DNA of 64,000 bases from Stutzerimonas stutzeri (lineage in GTDB: Bacteria > Pseudomonadota > Gammaproteobacteria > Pseudomonadales > Pseudomonadaceae): assembly GCF_024448895.1 (NCBI RefSeq), contig NZ_JAMOIC010000014.1:62001-126000 (forward strand), in the 5' to 3' direction. A program made the position numbers and the translations under genes. The first letter of the stretch is position 1, and the number at the start of each line of letters is the position of its first letter. Shown here in pieces: positions 27,379 to 37,062 of this stretch. The notes beneath the pieces are model-generated. The model worked only from the letters and a program-made list of their open reading frames with translations, did no database searches and had not been told where the DNA came from.

Positions 27379-29317
27379 TTCCCCGGTCGCGTTCGGGCGC
27401 AAAGGTAACCGGCGGTGAGCCGTCGGCATTGATCTGTTCCACCCGATTCGGGCGGCCGTCTGCATCAAGCCGGATGCGGCCGATGCCCGAACCATTCCAC
27501 AGGCGCTCGCCGGCACGGCTGCGGCTGGGCAGCCACGGCTGGACCCGCACCTTTCGGCGCTTGGTGAACCAGTTGAGCGGGGAGCGCGGCGAGTACAGCC
27601 AGCGGTTGAGCCGGTCGAACAGATCCAGCAAGCGCCGCGGGAACTCGTTTTTCACGCCACTGCTGGTGATCTGCCAGATCTTCGGCCCTTCCGCTCGGCC
27701 GCGGACATGCACCTCGTAGGCGAAGGAGTAATGCACGTCGCCAGAGAGAATCACGTAGTTGCCCGGCGTGCGGGTGTGGCGAAAGATGTTGAGCATCACC
27801 TGCGCGGCGCCGCGGTGGGCCATCCAGTTTTCCGCATCGACCAACAGTGACAGTCCCGCCCAGCTGAACACGCGCTGCACGGTTTCAATCAGCTTGACGC
27901 CGAACATCGGCGCCGGCGAGACGATGACTACCGAGCGATGATCAAGGATGTGTTGCTGCAGATCGGTGAGCGCCTCCCAATCCATCAGGCCCGACGGCCG
28001 ATTCAGGTTACGCTCGCTGCGCCAGCGCCGGGTGCGGGTATCGAGCACCACCAGTGCTGGTTCGCTGGGAATGACATAACCCCAGTCGCCGCGCTGCAGC
28101 AGCTCGTCCACCACGCCGTCATGCAGCGCGCAGTCGAGTTGACCGCCCTCGCCGCTTGCCAGCAACGTCTCGACCGCCTGCAACGAGGTGACGCAGGCAT
28201 CCGGCGCATTGCCCCAGGCCTGGCACAGCAAGTAACCGAGCAGCGCATTGCCGACGATGCGCCGAGAGAACGGATGGCCGTAGGCAGTCTCCTCCCAACG
28301 CGCGCTGAGGTTCCAGTCATCGGTGATGTCGTGGTCGTCGAAAATCATCAGGGACGGCAGATGCGCAAGCCCCCGCGCAACCTCAGGCAAACCCTTGCGG
28401 AACGACTCGATGCACACCGCTTCGCAGGCGTAGCGCTGCGCCATTTCCTCGTCCAGCGCAGGCATCTGCAGCTCGATCAGCGTCCAGGGCACCGGCGACC
28501 AGACCAGCAGGTACATGGCCAGCACTTCGCCCAACGAGACCAAATGGTTGTGTGCGCTCGACGTGGTGAACACCGGCTTCTCGACGCCACCGAAAAAGCG
28601 TTCGCGCAGGGCCTCGTTGGACTTGAAAGCCGGCAGCAATTGCTCGCGCTGGTAGTAGGTCGCCGGGTGCGCCATCAACTCCTCGCTGCTGGCGACGGTG
28701 GCGCCCTCCAGGCATTCGCCGTAGAGCCCGAGCCGGCGGATCAGCGCATGGATCGCCACCAGCATTGGTCCGGCAACATCATCGGCATAGACCTGATCAC
28801 CGGTCATCAACAGCGCCGCCGGCCAGCGCTCAGGCGCGTATCGCGCCTCGGCCAGCAGCGTATCGACAGCCACCAGCCCATCAGCCGAGGCGTGGTGCGG
28901 CTTACGGCAGGAACCGTGCAGCAGGTCGTCGTAGCGCGAACGGATGACGAAGGCCGGACGGCTTGCGCCCCCGTGGATCAGATGCGGGGCCCAATCGGCA
29001 ATGCCCTGCTCGGCGCCGTCTTGCCGGATCAGCAGGTCGTATTCGATCAAGCGATCAACCGGCAGCGGTGCGTCCAGCGGAACATCGATCAGGTGCAGCC
29101 AGGCCGAGGTGCCGATCCGTAGCTGACGACAGGATTCGCCAGCCAGTGTCACGGAACGTTCCGCCTCGCCTTCGGGCTGCAATGCCAGGCGCAGCGCCAG
29201 CGGCTCGCTGCCGACCAGCCAGATCACCAGCCGCGAAGCCTCCAGCCGGCGCAGCAAAGGGCCAGCGAGTACGAGCGGAAGGGATGACAAGGCATCGGAT
29301 GGCGCGGGGTTCGGCAT
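27371..29317 (-). CDS. Alkaline phosphatase D (PhoD)-like phosphatase
   Basis: 648 residues with the calcineurin-like metal site spread over LMTGDQVYADD, MIFDDHDITDDWN and LSGDVHYSFAYE. No signal peptide or Tat motif is visible at the N terminus (MPNPAPSDALSS), so it is probably cytoplasmic, unlike classical exported PhoD. An N-terminal beta-rich domain of about 130 residues precedes the catalytic region. Substrate unknown. Confidence 0.82.
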   Translation of the reverse strand: MPNPAPSDALSSLPLVLAGPLLRRLEASRLVIWLVGSEPLALRLALQPEGEAERSVTLAGESCRQLRIGTSAWLHLIDVPLDAPLPVDRLIEYDLLIRQDGAEQGIADWAPHLIHGGASRPAFVIRSRYDDLLHGSCRKPHHASADGLVAVDTLLAEARYAPERWPAALLMTGDQVYADDVAGPMLVAIHALIRRLGLYGECLEGATVASSEELMAHPATYYQREQLLPAFKSNEALRERFFGGVEKPVFTTSSAHNHLVSLGEVLAMYLLVWSPVPWTLIELQMPALDEEMAQRYACEAVCIESFRKGLPEVARGLAHLPSLMIFDDHDITDDWNLSARWEETAYGHPFSRRIVGNALLGYLLCQAWGNAPDACVTSLQAVETLLASGEGGQLDCALHDGVVDELLQRGDWGYVIPSEPALVVLDTRTRRWRSERNLNRPSGLMDWEALTDLQQHILDHRSVVIVSPAPMFGVKLIETVQRVFSWAGLSLLVDAENWMAHRGAAQVMLNIFRHTRTPGNYVILSGDVHYSFAYEVHVRGRAEGPKIWQITSSGVKNEFPRRLLDLFDRLNRWLYSPRSPLNWFTKRRKVRVQPWLPSRSRAGERLWNGSGIGRIRLDADGRPNRVEQINADGSPPVTFAPERDRGTS

Positions 29318-29384
29318 GCACGGCTCGCGGGCAGGGGTGGAGCATCAGAGTGTACCGAACGCCGCCGGTTCGACTTTGCCTCTT

Positions 29385-30182
29385 GGTGGACACGATCCAC
29401 CGAGCGGCGGCAATCGGTGGATGAAAAGAGCGTCATCCACCCTACGGACGCAAAGCCTCATCACCAACACCACCCGTAGGATGGCGTTGAGCGAGGCGAT
29501 ACCCATCAACCCCAGAGGCTCACCGATGGGTATCGCAGGCTCAACCCATCCTACGGCACCGCCCCGGCGCGGATCCCGATTCGTAGGGTGGATCACGCTT
29601 CATCAATCCACCGAGTGGCGGCATCGGTGGATGAAAAAAGCGTCATCCACCCTACGGACGCAAAGCTCACCCACACACCACCCGTAGGATGGCGTTGAGC
29701 GCAGCGATACCCCTCAAATCCGGAGGCTCACCGATGGGTATCGCAGGCTCAACCCATCCTACGGCTGCCCCGGCGCGGATGCCGATTCGTAGGGTGGATC
29801 ACGATTCATTGATCCGCCGAGCGGCGGAAATCGGTGGATGAAAAAGCGTCATTCACCCCACAGCGCAACGCCGCACCACAACACCACCCGTAGGATGGCG
29901 TTGAGCGCAGCGATACCCATCAAACCCGGAGGCTCACCGATGGGTATCGCAAGCTCAACCCATCCTACGGCTGCCCCGGCGTGGATGGTCGATTCGCTCG
30001 GTGGATCACGCTTCACCGATCCACCGAGTGGCGGCAATCGGTGGATGAAAAAAGCGTCATCCACCCTACGGACGCAAAGCCTCACCATCAGCACCACCCG
30101 AAGGATGGCGTTGAGCGCAGCGATACCCATCAAATCTGGCGCCTCACCGATGGGTATCGCAGGCTCAACCCATCATCCTACG
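29385..30182. repeat. Tandem array of four ~206-bp palindrome-bearing units
   Basis: Units begin near 29385 (truncated), 29582, 29788 and 29995. Each contains two large hairpins: GTAGGGTGGAT ... ATCCACCCTAC and GTAGGATGG ... CCATCCTACGG, the second enclosing GATACCCAT ... ATGGGTATC. Units differ at scattered bases. No credible gene lies in 29318-30177. The last unit provides the stop codon of the hydrolase gene at 30178. Confidence 0.85.
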
Positions 30183-30768
30183 GCGCTGCCATTTGGCCGG
30201 GTTGAGAACGTTCGATCAGCGTTTTCAGACGGTAGAGGTAGATCAATCCCTCCTCCCAACGGTGATGCCCGGAGGCCACATTGAGGTGCCCGACGCCGCT
30301 GAGAATCATTACCTCGCTGCCCCAGGCGCTCCCCAACGCTTGGGCGCGCTCGGCACTGGCCGCTGGATCATTGTTCGAACCCACCAGCACGCTGGGGAAG
30401 GGCAAACGCCCGTCAGGCAACGGGGCAAAATTGCGCAGCGGGTCGGGACAGTCAGGGCGTTCGGGGTCAGCCGGGGCGACCAGCAGCGCACCTGTGACGC
30501 GCCGCAGTGTCTCCTCAGGCGCCCCGCTCGCCCAATGCGCGACGGTCGGACAGCCCAGACTGTGAGCGATCAGAACCACAGGCTTTGGAGAAGACGCGAT
30601 ACAGCGATTAAGTTCGGCTACCCAGTCCGGTCGCTGCGGCAGTAACCAATCGGATTGCTCGACACGCTGACTGCCGGGGAGCGTGCGCTGCCAATGGCTC
30701 TGCCAGTGATCTTCGGGCGAGCCGTGCCAGCCGGGGACGATCAGATAGTGGACCGATTCGCTATGCAT
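30178..30768 (-). CDS. RBBP9/YdeN family alpha/beta hydrolase
   Basis: 196 residues. The start YLIVPGWHGSPEDHWQ and catalytic triad are visible: Ser in IAHSLGCPTV, Asp in VGSNNDP and His in GHLNVASGHHRWEEG. Cytoplasmic serine hydrolase; substrate unknown. ATG 30768 follows GAGGCG; a GTG one codon earlier is less likely. The final codons and TAG stop run into the palindromic repeat array. Confidence 0.88.
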   Translation of the reverse strand: MHSESVHYLIVPGWHGSPEDHWQSHWQRTLPGSQRVEQSDWLLPQRPDWVAELNRCIASSPKPVVLIAHSLGCPTVAHWASGAPEETLRRVTGALLVAPADPERPDCPDPLRNFAPLPDGRLPFPSVLVGSNNDPAASAERAQALGSAWGSEVMILSGVGHLNVASGHHRWEEGLIYLYRLKTLIERSQPGQMAAP

Positions 30769-30865
30769 CACACACGCCTCGTGGTCTCGTAGAGCCGCGA
30801 GTCTAAAGGCGGCGGCAAATCGTCAGAAAGAATAAGAATTCATTTGGTTATTCTTTTTCGCACGC

Positions 30866-30890
30866 AAAAAAAGACGCGCCCTAAGGCGCG
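30866..30890 (-). terminator. Minus-strand rho-independent terminator
   Basis: CGCGCC / GGCGCG stem with a four-base loop, followed on the minus strand by TC and seven T residues. It is downstream of the aminopeptidase gene (stop at 31220) with no other minus-strand gene between, so it may end that transcript. Confidence 0.75.
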
Positions 30891-31219
30891 CCAAAAGTTG
30901 AAGCGCACGCATATCACTGATTCTGGCGATGAGGCCTCGGCGCAGCAGCGTTGTGATCAAATCGTCATCTGCCTGCCTATTGCCTTGTTGAAAGCCATCG
31001 GCGATTCGCGGATGACAACCGATGCTCGGCAAGTCAGGTCAGCAGTTCTAGAAAAATGGACGGAGGCAGGCGCGAAAGAATTCCCTGTCTCGTGCCTCGA
31101 AAGTGCCAATAGACGATGAGCGGTTGCGACCAACCTCGCCGAACAAGCCGTCAACGAACGCCTGTGCAGCGATCGCCAAGGCTTGTCGCAACTGGCTTTA
31201 AACGAACCGGCAAGCAGGC
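30891..31219. other. Intergenic region without a recognised gene
   Basis: Several short frames on both strands cross this stretch, but none has a family resemblance or a ribosome site. Beyond the terminator at its left edge I see nothing definite. It may be the 3' untranslated part of the aminopeptidase transcript or hold a small RNA. Confidence 0.5.
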
Positions 31220-32302
31220 TCAGCGAAGCGAGTCCAGCAGTTGCGTCCGCTCGTCGGGCGGCAGGTCTCCCAGTGCTTCGACACGGGAATGGAAGCGCTG
31301 CCAATCCCGCCCGACCTGTTCGAACAACGTAGCGAACGCCGGCACCCATTCGTCATAAAGGCCGAACGGCACCAGGCTGGCATTGTTCAGCGGCTGAGCC
31401 ATCCAGCGATCGAACCGGCCGTCGCCCTTCCAAGGCCCGTCGCGCAACTGCCGGTAAGCCTGACGCATGCGGTTGAACTCTGCAGCCTTGCCTGCGCGCA
31501 TCGCGTCTTCGCCCACGCCAGAGGCATAAAGCGTGGCAAGGCGCCCCCGTGTATCGAGCACCAGCCCGGATAGGTCAGCGTAGTGTTCGCGCGCCGCATT
31601 ACTGGCTGCGGGCAGGCCACGACTGGCGCGCCACTGCCGCATTCCCTCACGTTCGACGAAGGAGGCATAGGACTCGTTGAATGCCGTGTCGCCCGCCACG
31701 TACAACCGCTGGTGCGCCAGCTCATGGAAGATCAGCCCGGCCAGGCGCTCGTCGTCCCAGCGCAGCATCGAGCTGAGCAGCGGGTCGTCGAACCAGCCCA
31801 GCGTTGAATAAGCCTGCACGCCGGCAACCAGCGTGTCGTAGCCCTCGGCTTTGAGCAGGGCCGCCGCCCCGCGGGCGCGAGCGTCCTGGTAATAACCGCG
31901 ATAGGCCACGCAACCGGCGATCGGAAAACAGTGGGTCAGCGGCGTCACGGAAAACTCTTCGGTGGCGAAGACATTCCACACCACATAGGGCCGCTGGATA
32001 TCGGCGTAGACCCGGTAACTGTCGTTGTCCGGCAAGGCCAGATCGCTGCTGGCAAAGGCTCTGGCCTGGAGTGCAGCGCCTAGTCGCTGGCGCAGCTGCG
32101 GAGCGGTGGTCGGATCCTCGACAATCGCCAAGACCGGCTGACGTTGGCTCAAGAGCGTGAGCTGGCCGACCGCCAATTGGCCGTAATAAGTGCTGCAACC
32201 GCTCAGGCCAATGGCAAGCAACAAGGGAACCCAGCGCAGCGAACCGTTGTCGATTGGGGCGCTTTTAAGCTTCGAAAAGAACAATTGCTCACCGGTATGC
32301 AT
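31220..32302 (-). CDS. Lipoprotein aminopeptidase, PF10023 type
   Basis: About 360 residues. The N terminus has a hydrophobic signal with lipobox LLLAIGLSGC, so it is probably an outer or inner membrane lipoprotein facing the periplasm. Metal-binding HExxH is in LIFHELAHQRLYV, with downstream glutamates in FNESYASFVEREG. The family is annotated as putative aminopeptidase. ATG 32302 leaves an unusually long 20-residue n-region before the signal; a non-ATG start nearer the hydrophobic core is possible. Confidence 0.8.
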   Translation of the reverse strand: MHTGEQLFFSKLKSAPIDNGSLRWVPLLLAIGLSGCSTYYGQLAVGQLTLLSQRQPVLAIVEDPTTAPQLRQRLGAALQARAFASSDLALPDNDSYRVYADIQRPYVVWNVFATEEFSVTPLTHCFPIAGCVAYRGYYQDARARGAAALLKAEGYDTLVAGVQAYSTLGWFDDPLLSSMLRWDDERLAGLIFHELAHQRLYVAGDTAFNESYASFVEREGMRQWRASRGLPAASNAAREHYADLSGLVLDTRGRLATLYASGVGEDAMRAGKAAEFNRMRQAYRQLRDGPWKGDGRFDRWMAQPLNNASLVPFGLYDEWVPAFATLFEQVGRDWQRFHSRVEALGDLPPDERTQLLDSLR

Positions 32303-32410
32303 GGCCCAAAGGGTCGGTGCGCTGAGCCTACAACGACATCGAAGCCTACCCAACCACCGAGCACGCTGCGGCCAGCTGGCCAGAGCACCAACGGTCGGAG
32401 ACCCCGTTCC

Positions 32411-32836
32411 ATGCGATTCCTGATTCTTGCTCTCGCCCTGTCATCCCTCGGTGGTTGCGCCCTGTGGATGCCCTCGCCCGACCCCAACCAGGCCTGGATT
32501 GAACTGGCGCCAAGCGGTGAAACCGAACTCAAGGCCGTGGCGGTTGACGAAAAGCCGCTGGATGACCATCGCTATTTTCAGGTCACCCCGGGTAGTCATC
32601 AGCTGGGCATGCGCTATCGCTTCGAAGTCGGCGCAGCCAATGTCGGCGGCGACAGCGAAACGCTGGAGCGCGATTGCCGGCTGACCCTGGACTATGACGG
32701 CTTCAATGCCGGAGGCCGGTATCGACTGGTCGCCGGCGGCTACGGCTTCCGTCCCTGGGCGCGCCTCTACGACCAGCATGACCAGCTGCTCGCCAAGGCC
32801 AGCGAGCGCGGCTGCGGCGGAGTCGCCACGCGCTGA
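32411..32836 (+). CDS. PA0061/PA0062-family lipoprotein (copy 1)
   Basis: 141 residues. Signal peptide and lipobox LSSLGGC give a lipid-anchored cysteine at residue 16. The mature protein is beta-rich with conserved PSPDPNQAWIELAP, RYFQVTPGSHQL and GFRPWARL. A second gene 118 bases downstream encodes a paralogue with the same motifs. Function unknown. Confidence 0.8.
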   Translation: MRFLILALALSSLGGCALWMPSPDPNQAWIELAPSGETELKAVAVDEKPLDDHRYFQVTPGSHQLGMRYRFEVGAANVGGDSETLERDCRLTLDYDGFNAGGRYRLVAGGYGFRPWARLYDQHDQLLAKASERGCGGVATR

Positions 32837-32954
32837 TGCGGCAGTGAACACATCTGCCGCGATGCAGTCGTTGAAAAAGAGCCCCATCTGGCTCAGGCTC
32901 AATGGCTGACCGCGACAGCAGGCGCTGATTCTGCGGTTATCCGGAGGATTCACC

Positions 32955-33377
32955 ATGCGTCTGCTCATCGCGCACGCCTTGTCACTCGCCGTCGCCATCG
33001 GTATCACCGGTTGCGCCAGTCCGTTGCCCGCGCCGGATCCGCAAATGGCCTGGGTCGACCTGAGCGCCGACGGCATCGACACGTTCATGTCCGACCGCCA
33101 GGATGGCAAGCGCACCCCCGACGGTCGCTATTTCCAGGTCAGCCCCGGCGCGCATGAACTCGAAGCGCGCTACGAATTCGAAATCAGCAGTGGCGGCTCC
33201 GGAGATTTCGGCGACACCCATTACCTGCGCTGCACCATGGTGATCCACTACGACGATTTTCAGCCCGGCCGGCGCTACCTGTTCCAGGCGCGCGCGCTGG
33301 GCTTCACCCCACAAGGCTGGCTGCGCGACGAGCAGAACCAGGTGCTGGCCCGCGCCGAGGCCGAGCATTGTTACTGA
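32955..33377 (+). CDS. PA0061/PA0062-family lipoprotein (copy 2)
   Basis: 140 residues. Lipobox ITGC, then PAPDPQMAWVDLS, RYFQVSPGAHEL and LGFTPQGWL parallel copy 1, as does a terminal cysteine (EHCY versus ERGC). GGAGG lies 8 bases before the ATG. The two look like an old tandem duplication, conserved in pseudomonads. Function unknown. Confidence 0.8.
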   Translation: MRLLIAHALSLAVAIGITGCASPLPAPDPQMAWVDLSADGIDTFMSDRQDGKRTPDGRYFQVSPGAHELEARYEFEISSGGSGDFGDTHYLRCTMVIHYDDFQPGRRYLFQARALGFTPQGWLRDEQNQVLARAEAEHCY

Positions 33378-33415
33378 ACCGCGCCGTCAGCCACCCGTCA
33401 GCAAAGAGGTAGACG

Positions 33416-34411
33416 ATGTCCCGTATCGAACACACGCGTTTTTCCACCCTTGATCTGGCACCGATTCGTGATGACGGCGATGCCGGCCTCGCCCTGCGCA
33501 ATTCACTGGCCCTGGCCCAGCATGTCGAAAAGCTCGGCTTCGAGCGCTTCTGGGTCGCCGAACACCACAACATGGACGGCATTGCCTCGGCCGCCACGGC
33601 GGTGCTGCTGGGCTACCTGGCCAGCGGCACCTCACGCATCCGGCTCGGCTCTGGCGGTGTGATGCTGCCGAACCACGCGCCGCTGGTGATAGCCGAGCAG
33701 TTCGGCACGCTAGATGCGCTCTATCCCGGCCGCATTGAACTGGGTCTGGGCCGTGCGCCCGGTGCCGATCAGTTCACCGCCCACGCGCTGCGCCGCGACC
33801 GCATGGGCAGCGCCGATGATTTCCCTGCTGATGTCGAGGAGTTGCAGCTGCTGCTCGGGCCGCGCCAGCACAATCAGCGAGTGATCGCGGTGCCCGGCGT
33901 GGGCAGCAATGTGCCGATCTGGCTGCTCGGCTCGAGCCTGTTCAGCGCGCAGCTGGCCGCAGCCAAAGGCCTGCCCTACGCTTTCGCCTCGCATTTCGCG
34001 CCGCGCTACATGCACGATGCGATTCGCCTCTACCGCGACAACTTCCGCCCGTCCGAGACGCTGGAGAAACCCTACGTGATGCTCGGCGTGCCGCTGATGG
34101 CGGCCGAGACGGACGAGCGCGCTGAGTACCTGGCGACCACCGCCTACCAGCGCATCCTCGCGTTGATCCGTGGGCAGAGCCTGGTGCTGGTGCCTCCGGT
34201 CAAGAGCATGCAGGGCAAGTGGCTGCCTCATGAGCAGGATGCCGTCGGCAGCTTCCTTGGCATGGCCATGATTGGCGGCCCGGAAAAGATCCGCGCGCGC
34301 CTGGACGTTCTGCTGGAACAAACCCAGGCTGACGAGCTGATCTTCACCTGCGAGTTCTACGAAACCGAAGACCGCCACCGCGCCTTCGACATCATCGCCG
34401 GCCTTCGTTAA
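33416..34411 (+). CDS. LLM-class flavin-dependent oxidoreductase
   Basis: Bacterial luciferase-like monooxygenase family, 331 residues. The N-terminal [13 protein letters not shown] and the run [20 protein letters not shown], then [20 protein letters not shown] are typical of the YhbW-type subgroup. Uses FMN; substrate unknown. AGAGG lies before the ATG. Stands alone between the lipoprotein pair and the antiporter. Confidence 0.9.
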   Translation: MSRIEHTRFSTLDLAPIRDDGDAGLALRNSLALAQHVEKLGFERFWVAEHHNMDGIASAATAVLLGYLASGTSRIRLGSGGVMLPNHAPLVIAEQFGTLDALYPGRIELGLGRAPGADQFTAHALRRDRMGSADDFPADVEELQLLLGPRQHNQRVIAVPGVGSNVPIWLLGSSLFSAQLAAAKGLPYAFASHFAPRYMHDAIRLYRDNFRPSETLEKPYVMLGVPLMAAETDERAEYLATTAYQRILALIRGQSLVLVPPVKSMQGKWLPHEQDAVGSFLGMAMIGGPEKIRARLDVLLEQTQADELIFTCEFYETEDRHRAFDIIAGLR

Positions 34412-34541
34412 TCGCCTGTTCGCCAAGTCCCTCCCCAAGCCTACCGGACGGAATACGCGCCGCCCGGTAGACGCACCTGAACCTCGACCTTCAGCACCGT
34501 TCGAAACAGCAAGGCGCTCCTGCCTGCTTGCGGAAGACTGA

Positions 34542-35906
34542 ATGAATTTTCTCGAATGGATGGCCGTGCTCGGCATCCTGTTGCTGATCCTTGCCCTGGC
34601 CTCGGCGTACCTGCGCTGGTTACCGGTCACCACGTCTCTGATCTACCTGGGCTTCGGGTTGCTGATCGGCCAGCTGGGCGTTGGCCTGTGGGACATGGAT
34701 TTCCTTCACATCGCCGGCTGGATGGAGCACCTCACCGAGATTGCGGTGCTGGTGTCGCTGTTCGTCAGCGGGTTGAAGTTACGCATGCCCCTGCGCGATC
34801 CGGCGTGGAAGAGCGCCTACATACTCGCCGGGCCGGTGATGCTGGCTTGCATCGCCGGCGTTGCGATGTTGTGTCACTACCTTTTCGGATTGAGCTGGGG
34901 CATCTCGGTGCTGATCGGCGCCATCCTCGCGCCGACCGATCCGGTATTGGCCAGCCTCGTGCAGGTGAACAACTCGCGGGACGAGGATCGAGTTCGCTAC
35001 GGCCTTTCCGGAGAGGCCGGTTTCAATGACGGCACCGCCTTCCCCTTCGTGGTCTTCGGGCTGCTGCTGATCGAGCAGGAAACGCTGGCCGCAGGCTGGG
35101 TGAGCGAATGGGCCCTGCATCGTGTGCTCTGGGCGATACCGGCGGGGCTACTGTCTGGCTACCTGCTTGGCCGGCTGATCGGCAAGCTGGCGATCTTCCT
35201 CCGCGCGCGTAACGCCGACACCTCGATGTCGCCAAACGACTCGTTGGCGCTGGCGTTGATTGCCCTGGCCTATGTTGGCGCGGAGCTGATTGGCGCCTGG
35301 GGGTTTCTGGCCGTGTTCGCTGCCGGCCTTGGCTTGCGCCATGCAGAGAAGGACGCCGCCGACGAATCGGAAACGCCATCCGAAGAGCTGATCGCCAATG
35401 CGGTCCCGCACATGGCTGAAGGTGGCATGGCACCACGAGAGCTACCGTTGGCAGCCGAGAAAATTGCCGAACCCAGGGTCGCGGCTGGCGTGATGATGGG
35501 TGACATCCTGACCTTTGGCGGGCAGCTCGAGCGCATGCTCGAAGTGCTGCTGGTCACCATGCTGGGCGTACTGGTGTCCGTGCACTGGGACTGGCGTGCG
35601 GTGCCCCTGGCGCTGGCACTGTTCGCGATCATCCGGCCGCTGAGCGTTTGGCTGCTGATGCCACGCCGTTATCTGGACCGCACCCAAAGCCTCACGGTCG
35701 GCTGGTTCGGGATTCGCGGTATCGGCAGCCTCTACTACCTGAGCTATGCCGTTACACACGGCCTGCTACCAGACGAGACCGAGGACATCATTCAGCTGGT
35801 GATTTCGGTTGTGGTGTTGAGCATCGTGATTCATGGGCTGAGTACCCAGCCGTTGTTGCGTCTCTATGAACGCAGCCGCGGGCAGACGCCTAGCCGCAAC
35901 GACTGA
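34542..35906 (+). CDS. CPA1 family Na+/H+ antiporter
   Basis: 454 residues, about twelve helices. The ion-binding motifs APTDPVLAS (about residues 132-140) and GEAGFNDGTAFPF (about 160-172) are those of NhaP-type cation:proton antiporters. No C-terminal TrkA domain. Inner membrane; probably exports sodium or potassium in exchange for protons. Ribosome site not strong. Confidence 0.9.
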   Translation: MNFLEWMAVLGILLLILALASAYLRWLPVTTSLIYLGFGLLIGQLGVGLWDMDFLHIAGWMEHLTEIAVLVSLFVSGLKLRMPLRDPAWKSAYILAGPVMLACIAGVAMLCHYLFGLSWGISVLIGAILAPTDPVLASLVQVNNSRDEDRVRYGLSGEAGFNDGTAFPFVVFGLLLIEQETLAAGWVSEWALHRVLWAIPAGLLSGYLLGRLIGKLAIFLRARNADTSMSPNDSLALALIALAYVGAELIGAWGFLAVFAAGLGLRHAEKDAADESETPSEELIANAVPHMAEGGMAPRELPLAAEKIAEPRVAAGVMMGDILTFGGQLERMLEVLLVTMLGVLVSVHWDWRAVPLALALFAIIRPLSVWLLMPRRYLDRTQSLTVGWFGIRGIGSLYYLSYAVTHGLLPDETEDIIQLVISVVVLSIVIHGLSTQPLLRLYERSRGQTPSRND

Positions 35907-35964
35907 CTGGCAGCACCCCGGGCAGCCGGCTGAAAAGCCGCTGCCGGGCCGCCCGGCCAGTTGA

Positions 35965-36180
35965 TCAGCTGTTGGCGAGGCGGAAGCCGACCTTCATGGT
36001 GACCTGAAAATGGCCGACTTTGCCGTCTTCGACGTGGCCGCGAATCTCGCCCACCTCGAACCATTCGACGTTCTGCAATTTGCTGCTCGCCTCGGCGATG
36101 CCGTTCTGAATCGCCTCGTCGACGCTGTTGCGCGAGGAGCCGACGATTTCGATCTTCTTGTACGTGTGATGATCCGACAT
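35965..36180 (-). CDS. Dodecin
   Basis: 71 residues, the full dodecin length. Flavin-stacking tryptophan in NVEWFEV and glutamine in GHFQVTMKVGF are both present. Dodecins form hollow dodecamers that store flavin or flavin precursors in the cytoplasm. AAGGGGA lies 6 bases before the ATG. Confidence 0.92.
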   Translation of the reverse strand: MSDHHTYKKIEIVGSSRNSVDEAIQNGIAEASSKLQNVEWFEVGEIRGHVEDGKVGHFQVTMKVGFRLANS

Positions 36181-36312
36181 GAATAAATCCCCTTATGGTC
36201 TGAGGAGCCTCCGCTCGGTAATGACGCGTCCTTTCATTGAGGCCCGTGCAGCGGGTCGGAAGTTCAGCGCAACGGCACAATCAAACCCGTTGAATAGCAG
36301 AGGATCGACGAT

Positions 36313-36807
36313 CGTAGGATGGGTTGAGCCTGCGATACCCATCGCCTCGGTGGTTTGGCGGGATTGATGGGTATCGCTTCGCTCAACCCATCCTACGGCA
36401 CTGCGATACCCATCCACGGCTCTGGTATTCATCGACGCACAGCGGCCCGTGAGGCGTGCCGGAAGTTCAGCGCGACGGCACAATAAAACACGTTGAATAG
36501 CAGAGGACCGTTAACCGTAGGATGGGTTGAGCCTGCGATACCCATCGCCTCGGCGGTTTGGCGGGCAATGATGGGTATCGCTTCGCTCAACCCATCCTAC
36601 GGCACTGCAATACCCCATCCACGGCCCTGGCATTCATCGACGTACAGGGGCCCGTGAGGCGTGCCGGAAGTTCAGCGCAACGGCGTAATCAAACCCGTGA
36701 ATAGCAGAGGATCGACAACCGTAGGATGGGTTGAGCCTGCGATACCCATCGCCTCGACGGTTTGGCGGCGGCACTGATGGGTATCGCTTCGCTCAACCCA
36801 TCCTACG
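36313..36807. repeat. Three tandem copies of a long hairpin with 118-bp spacers
   Basis: Palindromic elements at 36313-36397, 36516-36601 and 36720-36807 each start CGTAGGATGGGTTGAGCC and end with its inverse (GCTCAACCCATCCTACG), with inner arms GATACCCAT / ATGGGTATC. The spacers are 118 bp each and similar to one another (CCGTGAGGCGTGCCGGAAGT..., GTTGAATAGCAGAGGA). A partial spacer precedes the first copy. Same core as the array at 29.4-30.2 kb. No gene in 36181-36846. Confidence 0.88.
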
Positions 36808-36846
36808 GCACGCGGGAGCAGCTTATCCGCGCGACTACTGCCAGCG

Positions 36847-37062
36847 TCACTCGACCCGCTGATAGCGGTAATGCTGCGGCTTGAATACCTGGTTGAAATA
36901 CCGGCCCAGCGAGTCGGCCTCCAGAAGGGCCTGCACGACCTCGGGTGGGACCTGTTCGTAGCGGTACAGAGATCCGTTATGGAACAGCACCTCCAGCGCC
37001 TGCTTGTCGGGGTCGTAACCCAGCTCGCGCAGGCTGCGCGAGCTAACGGCTACGCGCTTCAT
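36847..37062 (-). CDS. KTSC domain protein
   Basis: 71 residues, all one KTSC domain: VSSRSLRELGYD, LEVLFHNGSLYRYEQVP and the C-terminal SLGRYFN. KTSC domains are related to a C-terminal region of lysyl-tRNA synthetases; the free form has no settled function. The start overlaps the ABC exporter stop (ATGA), so it is the last gene of the glycan cassette. Confidence 0.85.
   Translation of the reverse strand: MKRVAVSSRSLRELGYDPDKQALEVLFHNGSLYRYEQVPPEVVQALLEADSLGRYFNQVFKPQHYRYQRVE

Noticed and set aside
29385-30182. CRISPR array
   Set aside because: Units are about 206 bp, both repeat and linker are conserved and strongly palindromic, and no cas genes are near.
30844-31119. A 91-codon plus-strand gene after the hydrolase
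   Set aside because: It starts inside the terminator region, has no ribosome site and no recognisable family.
36313-36807. CRISPR array or inverted-repeat transposon
   Set aside because: Only three copies with identical-type 118-bp linkers and no coding sequence; fits a palindromic repeat family.
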